Shown: positions 6,590 through 6,648 of the stretch, one piece after another
How the letters are laid out: every line of letters starts with the position of its first letter
Position numbering within the stretch: position 1 is the first letter of the stretch
Assembly (NCBI GenBank): GCA_007116535.1
Contig: SKIG01000008.1
Coordinates: forward strand, 1-6,648
Length of the DNA: 6,648 nucleotides
Direction of reading: 5' to 3'
From: Psychroflexus sp.
GTDB lineage: Bacteria > Bacteroidota > Bacteroidia > Flavobacteriales > Flavobacteriaceae
Made by a program: the position numbers and the translations under genes
The notes under the pieces: model-generated
The model's input: the letters and a program-made list of their open reading frames with translations, nothing else
Database searches by the model: none
Told to the model about the DNA's origin: nothing

Positions 6590-6648
6590 CTTTATTTAAA
6601 GTTGATTGAAAAATAAAATTTGAAATCTATGATAAGTTGAATTCAAAA

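Noticed and set aside
6637..6646. 10-bp palindrome TTGAATTCAA near the right edge
   Set aside because: Short AT-rich palindromes are expected by chance, and its distance from the pyrR -7 element (about 50 bp) gives it no clear role.

Overview
This is an AT-rich window of ordinary chromosomal housekeeping genes from a Bacteroidota bacterium, most likely of the class Flavobacteriia. Three things point there. The RNase Z, PyrR and small conserved protein read like flavobacterial family members. Exact copies of the Bacteroidota -7 promoter element (TAnnTTTG) sit upstream of three transcription units. No Shine-Dalgarno sequences were evident at the gene starts examined. The taxonomic call comes from remembered family sequences, not a database search.

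Layout: (1) Positions 1-1841, minus strand: msrA (lipoprotein methionine sulfoxide reductase), then rsgA (30S maturation GTPase), then dtd (D-aminoacyl-tRNA deacylase, cut by the window edge). rsgA and dtd share one base (TAATG), so they are probably translationally coupled. (2) Positions 1842-2049: a divergent intergenic region with opposing promoter candidates and an interrupted palindrome whose 15-bp core recurs at the 3' end of msrA. (3) Positions 2050-3639, plus strand: one large FAD-dependent dehydrogenase of the COG2509 type. (4) Positions 3674-6496, minus strand: pyrR, pyrB, a 110-aa conserved protein of unknown function, then rnz. The first three overlap by 4 and 8 bp and form a tight operon; rnz follows after 107 bp with no promoter of its own that I can see. 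(5) Positions 6497-6648: the pyrR upstream region with a -7 candidate.

Functionally, the right half couples pyrimidine nucleotide synthesis (PyrR and aspartate carbamoyltransferase) to tRNA 3'-end maturation (RNase Z). The left half holds translation quality-control genes (RsgA, Dtd) and oxidative-damage repair (MsrA), facing an uncharacterised flavoenzyme across a shared control region. I found no tRNA, rRNA, CRISPR array, insertion sequence or phage gene, and no sign of an exotic system. The items most worth a second look are the repeated palindrome flanking msrA and the small protein between pyrB and rnz.
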